The position numbers and the translations under genes were made by a program. Positions 16,433 to 24,876 of a DNA stretch of 64,000 bases are shown here, piece after piece. Below the pieces are notes generated by a model. That model had not been told where the DNA came from, searched no databases, and saw only the letters and a program-made list of their open reading frames with translations. Positions within the stretch are counted from its first letter, which is position 1, and every line of letters starts with the position of its first letter. Origin of the DNA: an uncultured Eubacteriales bacterium (GTDB taxonomy: Bacteria; Bacillota; Clostridia; Oscillospirales; Oscillospiraceae); the NCBI GenBank assembly GCA_900319465.1, contig ONOL01000003.1, positions 49,552-113,551 on the forward strand, in the 5' to 3' direction.

Positions 16433-17131
16433 TCAGCGCCTTCGGCTGGCAAGGCTCAGCAGACGAAGAAGCTGCACAACGGAGGCAACAAGCGAGATAA
16501 AATACGTCATACCCGCTGCGACAAGCACCTTGCGCCCGCCGAGCATCTCCTCGCCGGTCAGCAGGTTCAGCCGCTCGACTTCTGCCAGCGCGCGGCGCGA
16601 GGCGTCCACCTCCACGGGCAGCGTGACGAGATTAAAAAGTACGATCCCGGAAAAGAGCACGGCGCCCAATACGATCAGACCGCTGTAAGAAAACAGGATT
16701 CCCAGAAGGATCGCGATATAGGAGCCCATGGAACCGATGTTGCACACGGGCACCAGCGCCTTTCTCAGCATCAGGAGCGGAAAGGCCTGCGCGTGCTGGA
16801 TCGCGTGGCCGCATTCGTGTGCGGCGACCGCAATCGCGGACACGGATGTGCCGCTGTATACCGCTTCCGAGAGGTTCAGCCTTTTTTGATTGGGGTCGTA
16901 GTTGTCCGTCAGGGTCCCGTAGGTCTGGGCAATTCCCACGTCAAAGATCCCGTTTGCGCGCAATATGCGCTCTGCCGCCATTGCGCCGGTCAGACCGTTG
17001 GCCGGGCGGACTTTCGCAAACCTCCTGAACCGGCTCTTTACAACGCCGGAACAGATCAGACTGACAAGGAAAAGCAGGATCGTCAGCAGATAAAAGATCT
17101 CAGACCATCCGAATGAATAAGCAGCTCTCAT
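16433..17131 (-). CDS. YugP-family membrane zinc metallopeptidase
   Basis: A 232-aa integral membrane protein of the COG2738/YugP family. It has one N-terminal membrane helix (about 12-30), then the cytoplasmic block YGTLTDNYDPNQKRLNLSEA and the zinc motif AVAAHECGHAIQHA, an HExxH variant (HECGH), then two further helices and the SLPVE-like LVTLPVEVDASRRALAEVE with the third ligand region, and a final helix. Substrates are unknown. It lies between the broken tail-anchored gene and the Ser-rich membrane protein, all on the same strand. Confidence 0.9.
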   Translation of the reverse strand: MRAAYSFGWSEIFYLLTILLFLVSLICSGVVKSRFRRFAKVRPANGLTGAMAAERILRANGIFDVGIAQTYGTLTDNYDPNQKRLNLSEAVYSGTSVSAIAVAAHECGHAIQHAQAFPLLMLRKALVPVCNIGSMGSYIAILLGILFSYSGLIVLGAVLFSGIVLFNLVTLPVEVDASRRALAEVERLNLLTGEEMLGGRKVLVAAGMTYFISLVASVVQLLRLLSLASRRR

Positions 17132-17192
17132 TTCATGTTCCCTCTTGAATCACAGGCGTTCCGCCCGCAAAACACGCTTTGTCCGCGCGCTC

Positions 17193-18311
17193 TTATTCGA
17201 TATACCAGAGTGCGCCGGTGTCGTATTCTTCCGGCAGCTTGATCCAGTTGCCCTCGGACTCTTCGATCCACCAGCCCTCGGAGTTGTGCTCCATCCAGCC
17301 GTAGTCGCCGTAGTTCGAGGAGATCCCCTCATACCAGTACTGCCAGAGCGCAGGCTCTACGTCGGTGTTGTACCAGAGCCAGCATTGGCTCTCCGCGTCG
17401 TAATAGCTGTCCTCGCCCGAATCCCAGAGCAGGCATTTGTCCCAGGAAGCGCCCTGAGCGGAAACCCCATAGCTGTTGTCGCCGCTTCGTACCAGATAAA
17501 CCGGGTCGTTGTTCTGCGCAAGCGTAAGCTGCTGGTACGGGGTTTCGATGTATTCCCTTTGCCATTTTTTCACCTGTTGCCGGGTATAGCTTGTTTCGAT
17601 AGCGATCAACAGGAGAACTGCGATCAGAACGTTCCGTACGGTATGCATTTTCCGTTTTTGTTTTTTGAGCGATTCCTCTGATGAGTAAACGTGTGTGTTT
17701 CCGGAAGACCTGCTGCGTTCTTCGTCCAGCTCCGACACGATCCGCATGGGCGCGCCGCAGCTCGGACACTGGAGACTGGTGCCGCTGCTGTTATCCAGCG
17801 TCAGAACGGTATCCGTACCGCAATAGTCACAGCGGCAGAGGACGTTTTCGTATTTGCCGTTTTTTTGAAACGAAACGCTGTCATAATACTTGCCGTTCTC
17901 GTCATAGTAACCCTTTTCATAGCTTCTTCCGGTGTTGCTGTCGACCCAGGACTCGGGGTAGTACACATAGTCGTGCCTGCGGCCGTAATAGTAATCCGGA
18001 TGCATCAGCTTTGAGACAGAAAAGCCCATCGGCTGATTGATGCGCGGCCTCGGCTCGTGCGGCTGCCTTGTATTCGGACTCGAATCGTATTTAGCCGTAT
18101 TTTGCACGTGGGTGCTGCTCCTGCTGGTCGTGGAGTGACGGCTTGGGCCGCTTGCGCCGAAGGATCGGCTGCTTCCCCAGCTTGAGGATCGGCTGCTCGC
18201 AGAATGAGAGCTTGACGAGCGGGAAGAAGGCCCGGACGAATGGGACCGGGACGAAGAGGACGACCTCGATGAGGATGAATGCGAACTGGAGCTGTGTCTG
18301 CTTGGCGGCAT
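17193..18311 (-). CDS. Ser-rich zinc-ribbon membrane protein of unknown function
   Basis: A 372-aa protein with an unusual layout. Residues 1-70 are a low-complexity Ser/Arg/His tract. About 100-150 are rich in Tyr and Gly (HPDYYYGRRHDYVYYPESW). A zinc ribbon follows with CRCDYC (C159, C161, C164) and CPSC (C182, C185). One membrane helix lies at about 226-240, and the external C-terminal half has repeated short W/Y/D/E-rich segments (WDSGEDSYYDAESQCWLWYN, WMEHNSEGWWIEESEGNW). These look like strands of a beta repeat. I recognise no family. The general plan (cytoplasmic ribbon, one helix, aromatic/acidic exterior) resembles that of the broken gene at 15259-16412, which hints at a common role. 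Confidence 0.7.
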   Translation of the reverse strand: MPPSRHSSSSHSSSSRSSSSSRSHSSGPSSRSSSSHSASSRSSSWGSSRSFGASGPSRHSTTSRSSTHVQNTAKYDSSPNTRQPHEPRPRINQPMGFSVSKLMHPDYYYGRRHDYVYYPESWVDSNTGRSYEKGYYDENGKYYDSVSFQKNGKYENVLCRCDYCGTDTVLTLDNSSGTSLQCPSCGAPMRIVSELDEERSRSSGNTHVYSSEESLKKQKRKMHTVRNVLIAVLLLIAIETSYTRQQVKKWQREYIETPYQQLTLAQNNDPVYLVRSGDNSYGVSAQGASWDKCLLWDSGEDSYYDAESQCWLWYNTDVEPALWQYWYEGISSNYGDYGWMEHNSEGWWIEESEGNWIKLPEEYDTGALWYIE

Positions 18312-18443
18312 GGGCTCTCTCCCCTTTCCTTGTCAAATACGGCGCTTGCTACGTTTTCTTATCTTAAGACGCAAACAGGAACGGCGTGTTCCCTTTCGGT
18401 CGGAAGATTGCAGCATTCTTTCACGACAGCTTTTCCTGTCCGT

Positions 18444-20078
18444 TCACGTTTCTTTTCCCCGGTACTCCAGGCACAGCATGGTCGTATCGTCGAACTGTTC
18501 TGCATCCTTCACGAAATCGCCCATGGCATCCAGAACATGGTTCAGCAGCTTCTCGGGACCGGCGTCCTTATCGGCGTTCAGCGCGCTGAGCATCCGCGGC
18601 AGCCCGAACATCCGGTTCTCCGCGTCGCTTGCCTCCGGAACGCCGTCCGTATACAGGAAGAGCTTCATACCCGGCTCAAACTGCAGCTCGTACTCCCGGT
18701 ACCGGACGCCCTCCAACGCGCCGATCACCAGTCCGTGCTTGTCTTTCATGACTTCAAACGCGCCGTCGGCCCGCTTGATCACGGGATACTCATGCCCTGC
18801 GTTAGCCGCCGTGAGCTTTCCGCTTGAAATCTCGAGGATGCCCAGCCAAACCGTGATAAACATCCCCGCCTGGTTGTTGGAGCAGATGGCTTCGTTGGTT
18901 TTCGTGAGGATCTCGGCGGCGGACTGCCCCAGCATGGCGCAGCTCTGCAGGATGATCTTGGAAGCCATCATAAACAGCGCCGCTGGGATCCCCTTGCCGG
19001 ACACGTCGGCCATCACCATGCATAGGTGATCCTCGTCGATCAGGAAGAAGTCGTAAAAATCGCCGCCGACTTCTTTCGCCGGGTGCATCAGCGCATAGAT
19101 ATCAAATTCCGTCCGGTCCGGAAAAGCGGGGTAAATATGCGGCATCATCGTCGCTTGGATCTGGGTGGCGAGGGAAAGCTCCGTGCTGATCCTCTGTTTA
19201 TCCGCCGTCAGTGTCGTCAGATGCTCCATATAGTTCACCATGTCCGTTTCCATGGTGTCGATGGAGGTGGCAAGCCTGGCGATCTCCTCGTATTTGCTGA
19301 TTTTGCCGATAGGCTTTCCCTTGGTATTCTCCCTCGCAAAACGGCTCGCCTCATCGGAGGCAATCTTGACCGGTTCAACGACCTGCCTCTTGAAAAAAAC
19401 GGCGGCAAAAGCCACGGCGATGATAGACAGAAGGATGGTCGAAAACGCGATCTTCTGGACGAAGGGGCGGCTCGCCTCCTCCAGTTCGCTCATCGGCCTC
19501 TGCATACACAGGATCGCGGCGACCTCGCCGGAGGATTTCGTGACCGGAACAAGGGTCGTGATATGCGGGTGCTGCCCGTCCGTGGGGTGGGTGCGATAAA
19601 TGGTCTCAAAGCAGCTTTCTTTCTCGTAGAGTGCGCGGTATCTCTCCCGGTATTCGTCGTTCGTGGTATCCCGTTTGTGCCCAAGCTCCCACGGCACATA
19701 GGAGGAATTGTCCACCGAGTTATCCACCGAGTTGAAGACGGAGACAAAGCGTCCGTAATCGCTCCTGTCGACAAGGATGACGTAAATAAGGGAAACGCTC
19801 ATCTTTTTGCAGTAGATATCGAGATTGGATCTGGTCTTCTCGTATTCCTCGCTCTCAAGCCCATCAAGATAATCCTCAAGATGATCGCCGTTGATCAACG
19901 CCGTCGCCGTATCGGCCATATGATAGGTCGAGGTCGCGTATTCGTTTTTGAAGGCGGTCGCGAAGCTCGCCATACCGATCGAGCTGACAAGCAGTCCGCA
20001 GATCACAAGCAGCAGGATGATCGCGCCGATCACGTTGGCCGCCATGCTCGAGCGAAGCGTTCTGATGAGCTTTCTCAT
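18444..20078 (-). CDS. Membrane-bound PP2C (SpoIIE/RsbU-type) phosphatase with sensor and HAMP domains
   Basis: A 544-aa receptor phosphatase. Membrane helix 1 is at about 14-36, an extracellular sensor domain of about 190 residues follows, helix 2 is near 225-245, and then HAMP and a short coiled coil lead into a SpoIIE/PP2C_2 domain (about 310-540). Metal-binding motifs are visible: EVGGDFYDFF, VMADVSGKGIPAAL and EQFDDTTMLCL. Such proteins dephosphorylate STAS anti-anti-sigma factors in response to an external signal. The only STAS/HATPase pair in the window is at 57642-58410. The start at 20078 follows GGAGAGAGG; the longer reading frame is not used because the helix is then internal. Confidence 0.9.
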   Translation of the reverse strand: MRKLIRTLRSSMAANVIGAIILLLVICGLLVSSIGMASFATAFKNEYATSTYHMADTATALINGDHLEDYLDGLESEEYEKTRSNLDIYCKKMSVSLIYVILVDRSDYGRFVSVFNSVDNSVDNSSYVPWELGHKRDTTNDEYRERYRALYEKESCFETIYRTHPTDGQHPHITTLVPVTKSSGEVAAILCMQRPMSELEEASRPFVQKIAFSTILLSIIAVAFAAVFFKRQVVEPVKIASDEASRFARENTKGKPIGKISKYEEIARLATSIDTMETDMVNYMEHLTTLTADKQRISTELSLATQIQATMMPHIYPAFPDRTEFDIYALMHPAKEVGGDFYDFFLIDEDHLCMVMADVSGKGIPAALFMMASKIILQSCAMLGQSAAEILTKTNEAICSNNQAGMFITVWLGILEISSGKLTAANAGHEYPVIKRADGAFEVMKDKHGLVIGALEGVRYREYELQFEPGMKLFLYTDGVPEASDAENRMFGLPRMLSALNADKDAGPEKLLNHVLDAMGDFVKDAEQFDDTTMLCLEYRGKET

Positions 20079-20283
20079 TCGGGTCCTCTCTCCTTTTCCC
20101 TGACTATCAGCGTAATGATTCCGGCACGCTGGAAGCGATTGCGTTCCGGGGCTTCCCCGCAGTCTGCAAAACCGCAGAACCGAATTACCGAATTCACAGA
20201 ACAGCGTACCATATTCTGTCCAACAGATGCCCAGCAGGCGCGTCGCAGTCCCCATTGTTTGTCGATCGACAGGAGGGCGAGGG

Positions 20284-21060
20284 TCAGCCGATCGGGCGGA
20301 GTGGGACCGTGCCAAGCACGCGCAGGCCGAAGCTCTCCGCAAGTGCGAGCGCCCGTTTTTCCTCCTCCTTGGCAAAGAGCTGTTCCGGCTTGTGCGCATC
20401 GCAGCCGAGAACGACGGGGTTTCCCTCTTCTGCCGCGAGCTGCCAGAATCTCGCGGTGGGGTAATGCCGTCCCGTACGGAGTCCGAGGAGATTGATCTCC
20501 AGCGGCGTCTGCGTTCTTCCCGCCGCCCGGCAGAGTCTGCGCATATGCCGGTCGTATACCTCTGTGCTTCCGGTAAAGTGGATCAGATCCGGGTGGGCGA
20601 AATACGTGAACAATCCGGTTTCCAGCGCCTCAACGGTCTGGGAGACGTAACGGTCCAGAACGACTTCCCGGTCCGTCATCAGCCCGCTGTAAGGCCCGTC
20701 GATCTCGTTGTCCAGAAAGTGCTGGCCGAGGATCAGATAGCGGATGCCGTTTTCCCGCAGCAGCTTCAGCAGGCGCGGAAAGTATTTCGGGTAGTATTCC
20801 GCCTCAAGCCCCGCAAAAATCTCCAGCCTGCCCCGGTACTCTGCCGCAAGGGTACGGACCGACTCCGCATATTCCGGAAGCTCCTCCGGCTTCATGCGCA
20901 TGGGGCGGTTGCGCGGCTCGGAGTCATAAAAGTCGTAGGGCGTGTGGTCCGAAAAGCCGAGGACCTGCAGCCCGGCCTCCGCGGCGGCCTGCGCGTATTC
21001 GCGCTCCGTGCCCTCCGCGTGACCGCAGCGCCAGGTATGGGTATGATAGTTTGCGATCAT
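20284..21060 (-). CDS. PHP-domain histidinol-phosphatase-like protein
   Basis: A 258-aa PHP phosphoesterase. Metal ligands are in NYHTHTWRCGHAEG (positions 4-17), LGFSDHTP, GLEAEYYP, LGQHFLDN, FAHPDLIHF and VLGCDAHKPEQL. The family's HisJ members hydrolyse histidinol phosphate; others act on different phosphoesters. No histidine genes are nearby, so the substrate is uncertain. The roughly 205-base gap to the RsbU-like gene contains no gene that I can see. Confidence 0.85.
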   Translation of the reverse strand: MIANYHTHTWRCGHAEGTEREYAQAAAEAGLQVLGFSDHTPYDFYDSEPRNRPMRMKPEELPEYAESVRTLAAEYRGRLEIFAGLEAEYYPKYFPRLLKLLRENGIRYLILGQHFLDNEIDGPYSGLMTDREVVLDRYVSQTVEALETGLFTYFAHPDLIHFTGSTEVYDRHMRRLCRAAGRTQTPLEINLLGLRTGRHYPTARFWQLAAEEGNPVVLGCDAHKPEQLFAKEEEKRALALAESFGLRVLGTVPLRPIG

Positions 21061-21147
21061 GCCTGCCTCTCCCGAGATAATAAGAATGGGAATCTGACGG
21101 CGAAACGCCGCAAAGCGTTTTCACCGGATATTCACGGCGCGGTTCGT

Positions 21148-22220
21148 TTACAGTCTATAGATCCGCAGGCCGTCGAACTGCTTGAGCAGATTGTTAAAGG
21201 GCTTCCAGTCCTTGTTCCGGTCGGACTCGTCCAGCTCACGGTAATGCGCGGCGATCTGCCTGCTTGTGGGCCTGCCGGGCATGACGAGCTTGTGCATGCG
21301 CAGCTGCTCGCGCAAAGCGCGGCGGGTGTTTTTCTTCTCGTCCTCCGGCACGTCCAGCGGCAATTTCTCATACTCCTCCCCATGCTGCCAGCCCATCGCA
21401 AGCTGCTCGCGCATCCAGCGTTCGTGCTCAAGCGGCGCAAAGATCGCGGCGTCCCCGGGGTCAAAGCGGGTCACGAGCGGGAAATCCACCGGCTTGTCGG
21501 TATAAAAGCATGGGATCGCGTTCAGGTAGCCCTTTCCGCGCTCCTGGTTGTTCACTTCAAAATAGCTCTGCACCTGCTCAAAGGGCAGCTCGAAGGGATA
21601 CCCGATATTGTGGAACAGGGACGTGAGACCCCAGAACTCCAGAAACCGGTTGGCGCGCTCATTTTCCGGGCTGCCGCCCAGTCCGTAGAAATCCCGGAAC
21701 TTGTCCCGGTAGCTTTCACTGCACTCATAGATCGCAAGGCCGAGCGCGAACACATACACCGAGTGGGAATAGTGGTCCCTGTGCTTCATCAGCAGGGAAT
21801 TCCCGGTTGCTTCGTACTCGCTCAGAAGCTCCACCATTTCCTTGGATTTCCCGTATTGTCCGAAGAAGCTCTCCAGATAGCAGTAACAGACGGCGTAGGC
21901 GTCCTCGGCTACACCGGAGTCGATAAGGTCTCCGGCGCTTTTTCCAGGCAGAGACGGTTGACGTCCATCTGCATATTGTAAGGGCTCTGGCCGGGCCGCA
22001 GGCTCCTGCCGAGGAGGACGTGCCGTTCCCGCTCTTCCTGCGCCTTCTCCTCATCGAAGCGCAGTCCCTCGCAGCGGTTGTGAAGAAAACGCAGCGCGGC
22101 GGATTTGAGATCGTTGCGGCATCTGCGGTTGGTATAGAGCGGTGGCTGCTTCGGACCGAGATCCTTTCCGAATCGTTTCTCATTGTCTCGGCGCATCTGT
22201 TCGAGCGCGGGATAGGCCAT
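21148..22220 (-). pseudogene. RyR-domain protein gene split by a one-base frameshift
   Basis: The upstream frame (22220 down to 21909) encodes MAYPALEQMRRDNEKRFGKD and runs to MDVNRLCLEKAPE before losing the frame. The downstream frame, read from about 21945, continues SAGDLIDSGVAEDAYAVCYC and YLESFFGQYGKSKEMVELL without a stop to 21148. Adding one A to the minus-strand A5 run (21943-21939) restores a single protein of about 356 aa. The middle part (HRDHYSHSVYVFALGLAIY) is His-rich and helical, possibly HD-like. The C-terminal ~95 residues (EHERWMREQLAMGWQHGEEY ... GLRIY) match the ryanodine-receptor (RyR) repeat found in bacterial proteins linked to nucleotide sensing. This could be a true mutation, phase variation or a sequencing error. 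Confidence 0.7.
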
Positions 22221-22406
22221 GTCGTTCTCCTCCCCTTGCCCCGCGTATCCGGAGACATTCTATTATTGTCAGTATACACGGAGCGTTTGAAATTCGCAAG
22301 AGAAGCGCCGGAAAAACCGAATGCGATCAGAAGGCCGATTCTTTAAGGTTAATATAAGCTTCCTGCCGCACAATACAGGCACAGGCGGCGCAAGTCCGCC
22401 CGACAG

Positions 22407-22420
22407 ACAGGGCGCCCTGT
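22407..22420 (+). promoter_or_regulatory. 14-bp perfect palindrome upstream of the phosphodiester glycosidase gene
   Basis: ACAGGGCGCCCTGT is self-complementary over all 14 bases and lies 45 bases before the ATG. It could be a protein-binding site or a leader hairpin. The rest of the 22221-22464 gap shows only a weak promoter-like TAATATAAG near 22350. Confidence 0.35.
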
Positions 22421-22464
22421 TCCCCCGTCCCCGCGAGACAGTGCGCCGGGAAAGGATAATACCA

Positions 22465-23529
22465 ATGAGAAAGCACATGCCGGCGATCGCCTTCCGTGCG
22501 GCGCTTCTTGCCTTTACTGTTTTTCTTGCTCTCGACACCTTTGTGTTCAGCGCAAGCTACCGCGAAGCAGGGGAAGTGAATACCGCGATGTTCTCCGTGC
22601 TGAGCACAGAATCTGAGGCCGCAGAAGAGAGCGCTGCGGAAAGCGCCACGGCAGCCTCCGTGACAAAGCAAAGGATGCTGTCAGGAAGCAGGCTCGCCCC
22701 GGGCAGCAGAAAGAAGCACGGATCCGGCCTCTCTTCTGACGAAAGCGCCGCCGGCACGGACGCCGAGAGCGGCGCGACGAAAAACAGTTCTTCCCTCTCT
22801 GCCGCCGCTGCCGCCTCTGACACGAGCTATCGGGATGAAAATGTCTCAATCACGCTGACCGAGACGGAAGAATACGGAACGAAGATCTACGTCGCCGACG
22901 TGACGCTGCGCTCCGCCGCTTTTCTGAAAACCGCCTTTGCCAACAACACCTATGGGAAGAACGTGACGGCCAATACTTCGCAGATCGCGCAGGAGAACAA
23001 CGCTGTCCTCGCCATCAACGGCGATTACTACGGCGTGCAGGAGAAAGGCTACGTGATCCGCAACGGCGTCGTCTACCGCGGTACCGCAAAGGGCGCGGAC
23101 GTTCTGTGTATCTACGCCGACGGCACGATGGAGGTCGTGAGCGACCGTGCGTATACGGCAGAGGAGCTGGTGCAGAACGGCGTCTGGCAGGCGTTTTCCT
23201 TCGGCCCCGCTCTGCTGGAGGACGGGTCGGTCACGGTCGGAGAAAACAGCGAGGTCGGCAGGGCGATGACGAGCAATCCGCGCACCGCGATCGGGATGAT
23301 CGACGCCAACCACTTTGTCTTCGTCGTCTCCGACGGACGAAGCTCCGAGAGCGAAGGGCTGAGCCTCTATGAGCTGGCAAGCTTTATGAAGAGCCTCGGC
23401 GTGAAAACGGCCTACAACCTTGACGGCGGCGGGTCATCCACCATGGTGTTCAACGGTCGGGTCGTCAACAATCCGACGACCGGCGGCGCGATCAAAGAGA
23501 GAGGAGTGAGCGACATTGTCTACATCTGA
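22465..23529 (+). CDS. Phosphodiester glycosidase (NAGPA/DUF2233) family exported protein
   Basis: A 354-aa protein with an N-terminal signal/anchor helix (about 8-30), a long Ser/Ala/Glu-rich linker (about 40-125) and a C-terminal NAGPA domain. Domain landmarks are NAVLAINGDYYG, the FSFGPALLEDG segment, NPRTAIGMIDANHF, and AYNLDGGGSSTMV with GAIKERGVSDIVYI at the end. The family includes the human uncovering enzyme and bacterial exopolysaccharide-related proteins such as YomE/EpsL-like ones; the bacterial substrate is probably an extracellular glycan phosphodiester. The ATG at 22465 follows AAAGGATAA. The next gene starts inside its last codons. Confidence 0.88.
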   Translation: MRKHMPAIAFRAALLAFTVFLALDTFVFSASYREAGEVNTAMFSVLSTESEAAEESAAESATAASVTKQRMLSGSRLAPGSRKKHGSGLSSDESAAGTDAESGATKNSSSLSAAAAASDTSYRDENVSITLTETEEYGTKIYVADVTLRSAAFLKTAFANNTYGKNVTANTSQIAQENNAVLAINGDYYGVQEKGYVIRNGVVYRGTAKGADVLCIYADGTMEVVSDRAYTAEELVQNGVWQAFSFGPALLEDGSVTVGENSEVGRAMTSNPRTAIGMIDANHFVFVVSDGRSSESEGLSLYELASFMKSLGVKTAYNLDGGGSSTMVFNGRVVNNPTTGGAIKERGVSDIVYI

Positions 23530-23911
23530 GATCCGCATGAAAAAGTTTTTGCTGCAGCAGCTTGCCGCAACGCTGTTTTTCGCCTTCTTCGGCGCGGTGT
23601 ACGAGGCTTTCGGCCACGGGGTGTATTCATATTTTATGATCTATGCCTTTGCCTTTCCCCTGCTGATGGGCGTTCTCCCGGCAGTGATGCAGCTGATCCG
23701 GGGAAAAGCGTTTGACCGCGTGTTTTTGTTCTTCTGGACCGCGGCCATCGCAAGCTTCAGCGTCGGCAGCGTCTTTCGCGGTGTACTCGACATCTACGGG
23801 ACGACCAATTCCCTTGTCGTTGTCTATCCCGTCGTCGGCGGCATACTGGTGCTGTGCGCGCTCTCCTGCCTGCTGCTGCGCTCCCGCCGCCTTGCGTTCC
23901 CGCGCCATTGA
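23516..23911 (+). CDS. Small four-helix membrane protein
   Basis: A 131-aa hydrophobic protein with about four membrane segments (LAATLFFAFFGAVYEAF, YFMIYAFAFPLLMGVLPAV, VFLFFWTAAIASFSVGSVF, LVVVYPVVGGILVLCALS). I do not recognise the family. Its start is a TTG at 23516, which lies 9 nt after GAGGAG and overlaps the glycosidase gene by 14 nt; ATG 23537 is the alternative. The overlap implies translational coupling with the phosphodiester glycosidase. Confidence 0.75.
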   Translation: MSTSEIRMKKFLLQQLAATLFFAFFGAVYEAFGHGVYSYFMIYAFAFPLLMGVLPAVMQLIRGKAFDRVFLFFWTAAIASFSVGSVFRGVLDIYGTTNSLVVVYPVVGGILVLCALSCLLLRSRRLAFPRH

Positions 23912-23922
23912 CCCCAAAACAG

Positions 23923-23961
23923 AAAAACCGGCTGTCGGAAGTGAACCGACAGCCGGTTTTT
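23923..23961 (+). terminator. Terminator of the glycosidase-membrane protein operon
   Basis: Perfect 16-bp stem (23923-23938 with 23946-23961) ending in five T residues. Confidence 0.88.
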
Positions 23962-23969
23962 CTGCTGAA

Positions 23970-24000
23970 AAAAGACCTCGCGGAACCAGCGAGGTCTTTT
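23970..24000 (-). terminator. Terminator of yebC
   Basis: Perfect 12-bp stem (23970-23981 with 23989-24000) with A- and T-runs on its outer ends, 15 nt past the yebC stop codon. It sits back to back with the plus-strand terminator at 23923-23961. Confidence 0.75.
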
Positions 24001-24015
24001 GCGGGACCCGTATGC

Positions 24016-24756
24016 TTACTCCGCGTCTTCCCAGTTGTGCCAGACGTTCTGTACGTCGTCGAAGTCTTCAAACATGTCGAGCATCTTCTGGAGGTTTTTA
24101 ATATCGTCCTCATTCGTGAGCTTGATATAGCCGTTCTGCGGCAGCATCTCGACCTGTGCCTCAAGAAGCTTGTAGCCCTTGGCGGTCAGCGCCTCGGCGA
24201 CGGAAGCCACATCGTCCTCTTCGGTGTAGACGGTCATGGTCTCGCCCTCGGCCTCGAAATCGGCGGCGCCGGCGTCCAGCGCGTCCATCATCACCGCGTC
24301 CTCTTCGAGCTCCTCGTCCTCGTTGTCGATGACGATCACGCCCTTGCGGTCGAAGGACCAGCTCACGCAGTTGGCCGCGCCCATGTTTCCGCCGTACTTG
24401 TCGAAGTAGTGGCGGATCTCACCGGCGGTACGGTTGCGGTTGTCGGTCATGGTCTCGACAATGATGGCGACGCCCTGCGGTCCGTAACCTTCATAAACGA
24501 TCTTCTCATAGTTCTCGGTATTGCCGGCACCCAGCGCCTTGTCGATGGTGCGCTTGATGTTATCGTTAGGCATATTGGCGGCCTTGGCCTTCGCGATCAC
24601 GGCGGCCAGCTTGGAGTTGGAGCGGGGATCCCCGCCGCCGCCCTCCTTGACGGCCACGATCATCTCACGGGCGATCTTGGTAAAGGCCTGCGCGCGCTTG
24701 GCGTCCGCGGCGCCCTTGGTTTTCTGTATATTATGCCATTTGGAATGTCCCGACAT
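24016..24756 (-). CDS. yebC: YebC/PmpR (TACO1) family protein
   Basis: A 246-aa protein starting MSGHSKWHNIQKTKGAADAK, the family hallmark. It is followed by FTKIAREMIVAVKEGGGGDP, NMPNDNIKRTIDKALG and YEGYGPQGVAIIVE. Homologues act as transcription regulators and as translation factors that ease ribosome stalling. The start at 24756 follows AGAGGAG. It is a single gene with its own promoter and terminator. Confidence 0.96.
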   Translation of the reverse strand: MSGHSKWHNIQKTKGAADAKRAQAFTKIAREMIVAVKEGGGGDPRSNSKLAAVIAKAKAANMPNDNIKRTIDKALGAGNTENYEKIVYEGYGPQGVAIIVETMTDNRNRTAGEIRHYFDKYGGNMGAANCVSWSFDRKGVIVIDNEDEELEEDAVMMDALDAGAADFEAEGETMTVYTEEDDVASVAEALTAKGYKLLEAQVEMLPQNGYIKLTNEDDIKNLQKMLDMFEDFDDVQNVWHNWEDAE

Positions 24757-24793
24757 GTTAACAGCTCCTCTTTTGTAACGATTTAACAGAAGT

Positions 24794-24822
24794 ATTTTAG
24801 CACAACGCTGAGAATCATGCAA
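24794..24822 (-). promoter_or_regulatory. Sigma-A-type promoter of yebC
   Basis: Minus strand TTGCAT (24822-24817) and TAAAAT (24799-24794) with a 17-base spacer. Confidence 0.6.
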
Positions 24823-24876
24823 GACCTCTTTCCTCTTTCCGGCTTCTCTTTTTGCCGCGCCCCGCGTCCCTCTCGA

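Noticed and set aside
19026-20495. Plus-strand open frame of 489 codons across the RsbU-like and PHP genes
   Set aside because: It spans two real minus-strand genes and their gap and shows no domain of its own.
21939-21943. Programmed ribosomal frameshift in the RyR gene
   Set aside because: No slippery heptamer with downstream stem or pseudoknot was visible, and the shift would have to be near-obligatory; a one-base loss in a homopolymer is simpler.
22340-22464. Known riboswitch in the leader of the phosphodiester glycosidase gene
   Set aside because: I compared it by eye with GEMM (c-di-GMP), TPP, SAM and cobalamin core motifs and saw no match; only a palindrome is supported.
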